The notes under the pieces were generated by a model. It did no database searches. It saw only the letters and a program-made list of their open reading frames with translations, and was not told where the DNA came from. Shown in pieces: positions 60,459 to 64,000 of a DNA stretch of 64,000 nucleotides. Position 1 is the stretch's first letter. Every line of letters starts with the position of its first letter. Both the position numbers and the translations under genes were made by a program. Source of the stretch: SPCO01 sp964579825 (lineage in GTDB: Bacteria; Chloroflexota; Limnocylindria; Limnocylindrales; CSP1-4); NCBI GenBank assembly GCA_964579825.1, contig CAZOHT010000002.1:88462-152461 (forward strand). The letters are read 5' to 3'.

Positions 60459-63400
60459 ATGACCTCATGCGCGGGCTGCGCCAGTCCACTCCCAGCGGGC
60501 GCCAACTTCTGTCCAGCTTGCGGTCGCGCGATCGCTCCCGTGGCCAAGGAGCGGTTCGAACGTCGGACGTTGACGGTCCTGTTCGCGGACATGGTCGGGT
60601 TCACGACGACGTCCGACGGCGCGGACCCCGAGGACATCCATGCCCGTGTCCGACCATTCCATGCCCTGGTGAGACAGGAGGTAGAGCGAACCGGAGGCAC
60701 CGTCGCCCGACTGATCGGCGACGCGGTCATGGCCGTCTGGGGCTATCCGATCGCCCGCGAGGACGATGCCGTTCGAGCGGCGCGGACGGCACTCGCCATC
60801 GTCGAGGGGATGCCCGGCATCGGAACCGAGGACGGCGCGGTCCATGTCCGTGTCGGCGTGAACACCGGCGAGGCCCTGGTGGCCTTCGATTCCACCGACG
60901 AGGACGCCGACGACGCGATGGGCGATGCCGTGAACGTGGCGGCTCGCTTCCAGTCGGCGGCGCCGGTCGACGGCATCGTGATCGGCCGACAGACGCGACG
61001 GCTGCTCGGGGAGCGCGCCCGAGCGACACGTCTCGAGCCCCTCACGCTGAAAGGCAAGGCGACCCCCGAAGAGGCGTGGCTGCTGGACGGACTCGGAGAC
61101 GTTGACGGCGCAGCGTCGGCGACGACGGCGTTCGTCGGGCGCGAGGCCGACGTCGCGATGATCCTCGCCGCGTGGTCGTCCACGAGGGAGCGAGGCTCGG
61201 CGCAGCGCGTCCTGATCGTCGGCGAACCGGGGATCGGCAAGTCGAGACTGACGCACGAAGTCCGTCAGCGGCTGGGGCGGGACCCGGTCTGGCACACGGC
61301 CAGGCTCCCGGCGGATCCGACGCCGTCCGGCTGGGCGATCGGCGAACTCATCAGGGATGCCGCAGGGGTATCGGTCGACCAGGACCCGGGGCAGATCCAC
61401 GAGCGCATCGACGCATTCGTCCCACCCGGCACACCGGATCGCCCGTGGTTGCTCCGCCAGCTGGCCGCCCTCATCGGAGCGACCACCGAAACGCCGGTCG
61501 AGGCCTCGGACCCCGAGACCACCTGGATCCGGGTCCTGCCGCTGCTCGCGAGAACGGGACCGACCGTCATCGCGATCGAGGACCTCCACTGGGCGGACCC
61601 CGCCACCGTGGCGTTCCTGCTTGGCGCGGCGGCCGGGACGGTCGAGGCACCGCTCCTGATCCTGATGACGAGCCGTGTCGAGGGAGTGGTCGCGGCCGAG
61701 ACGTCGGACAGCATCCGACGCATCGACCTCGGGCCGCTGTCCCCGATCGAGGCCGTCCAGGTCGCCCGGTCGCTCGATCCGACGGGTTCGCTCGACGATC
61801 GCGCCGTCGACACGCTGGTCGAGCGCGCCGGCGGCAATCCGCTCTTCACGTCCGAGCTGGCACGCTACCTCGCCGATGGCGCCGATGGCGCGGTCCCGCT
61901 CCCGGGATCGGTCGAGGCGGTCATCGCCGCCCGACTCGATCGGCTTGAGCGGTCGGCGCAGGAGGTCGTCGGCGATGCGGCCGTCGTCGGTGCGCGGTTC
62001 TGGCCGGGAGCGTTGGCGGAGCGGACCGACAGGGATCCATCGTCGGTCGCGTTGGCGCTCGCCGGACTCGAGCGGTCCGCATTCATCGTGGGATCCTCGG
62101 ACAGCGCGATCGCTGGCGAACCCGAGTACGCGTTCACCCACGCTCTCCTGCGCGAAGTGGCCTATGGCCGACTGACCCGACCCATCCGCCGAGAACGGCA
62201 TCTGGCCACGGCCGACTGGATGGCGCGCGTGGTGGACCCGGGACGCGGCGACCTCGCGGCGGTCATCGCCGACCACTATGAGCAAGCGCTGGCCCTGTCC
62301 GCCCCGGATGGGACCGGGAACGACGACCGTGCGGTCGTCGAAGCAGCCACGGCCACCTTCCAGCTCGCTGCGGCCCGGCACGAGGAGACGTTCGACCATC
62401 GATCCGCCGAGCGGCGACACGGCCGCGCGATCGACCTCCTGGCACCAGACGATCCCCGTCGCGTGGATGCCCTCATCGGACGCGGTCTCGCTCGGATCGA
62501 TCGAGCGCGCCTGGAGGAGGGCCAACACGACCTCGACGAGGCGGTGGCGACCGCCGACCGCCTTGGCGATGGTCTGCGCGCCGGATCCGCGCGGATCGCG
62601 CGATCTCGCGCTCGCTGGCAACGGCTCGATCCGTCGTGGACGGACGACATCCACGATGCGACGGCGATCCTCGAACGACTGCCTCCGAGCGAGACGTTGA
62701 TCCACGCCTACAGCAACGAGGCCATGATCGAATCGAACATCGGGACCGCCGGAGCGTCGATCGCCTGGTGCGACCGGGCGATCGACCTCGCGCTGGCCCT
62801 TGGCGTTTCGGCACCGCCGAAGACGCTGGGCATCCGAGGCTACGCTCGAGCCCATCTCGGCGACCCGGCCGGCCTGGCCGATATGGACGCCGCGATCGAG
62901 TCGGCGCTGGCGAGAGGCGAGCCGATCGTCGGGGCCCAGATCGCGTCCATGTATGCCGGGGCCCAGCACTACTTCCTGCAGCTCGATGGCGTGGAGTCGG
63001 CGGCCGTCAGGACGATCCGCCTGGCCGATCGATTCGACCTGACGACCGAGCGGTTCGAGGCCTCCGGCGAGCTGCTGTCGACGGCGCGGCTCCAGGGTCG
63101 CTGGGACGCCGCGGTGGAGGCACGAGCGGAACTCGACTCGCGCATCGCCGACGCCGCTGACCTGCCGCAGGCGGCCTACCCGGATGAGGCCGTCTTCTGG
63201 ATCCATCACGCCAGGGGCGATGTCGCACGGCGCGATGCGTCGATGTCCATCTTCAGCGCCAGGATCACCCCGGAGAGTGACTGGGACCCGGTCTTCGGAG
63301 CCCCCATGCGCCTGGTCGTCGCGTCCGCGATCGGCGATCACGACGGTGTCGCGCGCGCATTCGACGGCATGCTGCTCCAACCGTACGGCGAGTTGCTGCC

Positions 63401-63794
63401 GCAGGCCGCCTACCACTATCCGACGCTCGTGCGGTGCCTCCTGGACTCGGGGCATCGAGATCGAGCAGGTCGCCTGATCGACACGATCGCCCCGCTGACG
63501 CCGCTGGGGACCGCCGTCCAGCAGACGACCCGAGGTCGATCGGCCCTGTACGACGGAGACTGGCTGGCGGCCATCGACGACCTGACGAGCGGTGTCGAGG
63601 CGTGGAGACGCAGCGGCTGCACGATCGAGGCGGCCATGACGTCACTCGACCTGGCGCGCGCCCTCGAGGCCGTGGGCAAGACCGACGAAGCGAGGTCGTA
63701 CCACGGACCCGCTCTGGCGACCCTGGAGGGCGTCGGCGCGGTCGCGACGCTGGCCGCGGCGACGCGTCATTCGATCGATGCCGTCCGTGGATGA
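60459..63794 (+). CDS. Zinc ribbon - class III cyclase - AAA ATPase - helical repeat protein
   Basis: 1111 residues. A zinc ribbon (CAGC...CPACG, residues 4-22) precedes a class III cyclase domain (about 35-195: metal Asp in FADMVGFT and LIGDAVMAVWG, Asn/Arg in NVAARF). Then an AAA/STAND ATPase with Walker A GEPGIGKS near 255 and Walker B IEDLHWAD near 370, and TPR-like helical repeats from about 600 to the end. Similar proteins act as signal sensors in Chloroflexota and Actinobacteria. All cyclase residues appear present. Signal and output unknown. Direct repeats flank the gene. Confidence 0.9.
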   Translation: MTSCAGCASPLPAGANFCPACGRAIAPVAKERFERRTLTVLFADMVGFTTTSDGADPEDIHARVRPFHALVRQEVERTGGTVARLIGDAVMAVWGYPIAREDDAVRAARTALAIVEGMPGIGTEDGAVHVRVGVNTGEALVAFDSTDEDADDAMGDAVNVAARFQSAAPVDGIVIGRQTRRLLGERARATRLEPLTLKGKATPEEAWLLDGLGDVDGAASATTAFVGREADVAMILAAWSSTRERGSAQRVLIVGEPGIGKSRLTHEVRQRLGRDPVWHTARLPADPTPSGWAIGELIRDAAGVSVDQDPGQIHERIDAFVPPGTPDRPWLLRQLAALIGATTETPVEASDPETTWIRVLPLLARTGPTVIAIEDLHWADPATVAFLLGAAAGTVEAPLLILMTSRVEGVVAAETSDSIRRIDLGPLSPIEAVQVARSLDPTGSLDDRAVDTLVERAGGNPLFTSELARYLADGADGAVPLPGSVEAVIAARLDRLERSAQEVVGDAAVVGARFWPGALAERTDRDPSSVALALAGLERSAFIVGSSDSAIAGEPEYAFTHALLREVAYGRLTRPIRRERHLATADWMARVVDPGRGDLAAVIADHYEQALALSAPDGTGNDDRAVVEAATATFQLAAARHEETFDHRSAERRHGRAIDLLAPDDPRRVDALIGRGLARIDRARLEEGQHDLDEAVATADRLGDGLRAGSARIARSRARWQRLDPSWTDDIHDATAILERLPPSETLIHAYSNEAMIESNIGTAGASIAWCDRAIDLALALGVSAPPKTLGIRGYARAHLGDPAGLADMDAAIESALARGEPIVGAQIASMYAGAQHYFLQLDGVESAAVRTIRLADRFDLTTERFEASGELLSTARLQGRWDAAVEARAELDSRIADAADLPQAAYPDEAVFWIHHARGDVARRDASMSIFSARITPESDWDPVFGAPMRLVVASAIGDHDGVARAFDGMLLQPYGELLPQAAYHYPTLVRCLLDSGHRDRAGRLIDTIAPLTPLGTAVQQTTRGRSALYDGDWLAAIDDLTSGVEAWRRSGCTIEAAMTSLDLARALEAVGKTDEARSYHGPALATLEGVGAVATLAAATRHSIDAVRG

Positions 63795-63904
63795 CCCGTC
63801 ACACAGCGTGCCGATGCCGCTGATCGGCGTCACGACTGGAAGTTGATCGGCGCGGCGTCGAGCGGCCACGCGCCTGGTCGAGGCCTCAGCGCGCCACGGG
63901 GTCG

Positions 63905-63924
63905 CCTAGCGCTTCGCCGGGTCG
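63905..63924. repeat. 20-base direct repeat, right copy
   Basis: Identical to 60404-60423. Here it covers the stop codon and last codons (AKR-stop) of the minus-strand gene at the window edge. Confidence 0.8.
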
Positions 63925-64000
63925 TCGCCGCCGGCTCCGCGCGGCGGCTCGAGCTCCGGCATCCCGATGTCGAGGATGCCGCCGTCATCGGCGGGGATCG
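63906..64000 (-). CDS. C-terminal end of an unidentified gene (partial)
   Basis: An open minus-strand frame enters from the right edge and ends at a TAG (63906-63908). Only about 30 residues are visible: an acidic, Gly/Pro-rich tail around GGILDIGMPELEPP and DDPAKR. No family can be assigned. Codon usage fits a real gene; the start lies outside. Confidence 0.55.
   Translation of the reverse strand, partial: IPADDGGILDIGMPELEPPRGAGGDDPAKR

Overview
The window is one continuous stretch of high-GC (roughly 68-70% by eye), gene-dense bacterial chromosome. There are no rRNA, tRNA or phage genes and no transposases. The gene content points to a member of the Chloroflexota, probably an uncultured soil or freshwater lineage: a CysO/Mec-type cysteine pathway, SUF (not ISC) iron-sulfur assembly, lipoproteins with a short lipobox, a fused ECF ATPase, several class III cyclases, an S41 protease with a GTG instead of GKG motif, and many 4-base stop/start overlaps. 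Some deep actinobacterial relatives share these traits, so the phylum is an inference.

Layout. 1-5.3 kb: end of an ECF transporter ATPase, converging on a minus-strand sulfur operon (MoeZ-like activator, CysO-like sulfur carrier, CysM, then the Mec JAMM protease). A complete antitoxin/PIN-toxin module with its own palindromic operator sits between CysM and Mec. 5.5-12.4 kb: suf genes (sufU; rrf2-sufC-sufS) on the minus strand, separated by three unrelated plus-strand genes. Two similar 25-base inverted repeats, one before sufU and one before the Rrf2 regulator, look like one regulon. 12.6-14.8 kb: a nucleoside hydrolase, a 52-base tandem repeat array with a conserved hairpin, and a DinB-like protein.

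15.0-37.3 kb is a methylated-amine island. Its first operon holds an MttB-family methyltransferase, a corrinoid protein, a corrinoid activator with [2Fe-2S] and ASKHA domains, a methyl-H4folate methyltransferase, a methylenetetrahydrofolate reductase-like protein, and two proteins of unknown role (DUF1638 and a 'virulence factor' domain). A divergent IclR regulator follows. The second block has a dimethylglycine/sarcosine dehydrogenase-like flavoprotein, EtfAB, an MFS carrier and another divergent IclR regulator. Then come a Gfo/Idh/MocA dehydrogenase, a ThuA-like protein, a betaine aldehyde dehydrogenase and a ProVWX importer. Together they read as uptake or synthesis of glycine betaine and stepwise demethylation to glycine, with the methyl groups passing to tetrahydrofolate. 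The substrate is inferred.

37.5-42.3 kb: a second ABC importer (binding protein, two permeases, ATPase) with a HAD phosphatase. 42.4-50.3 kb: a Tat-exported repeat protein, a very large GAF/GGDEF/GAF/GGDEF/EAL protein, a Bax-inhibitor-1 protein, cobalamin adenosyltransferase, a MIP18-type Fe-S protein and a DUF433 pair. 50.4-58.9 kb: GNAT, DUF885 peptidase, PabC and PabB for 4-aminobenzoate, a DmpA-type peptidase and an SseA-type sulfurtransferase. 58.9-64 kb: an S41 protease, a cyclase-ATPase-repeat protein bracketed by a 20-base direct repeat, and the end of an unidentified minus-strand gene.

Several monocistronic genes have a TANNNT box ending 6-7 bases before the ATG, which suggests leaderless transcripts are common here.
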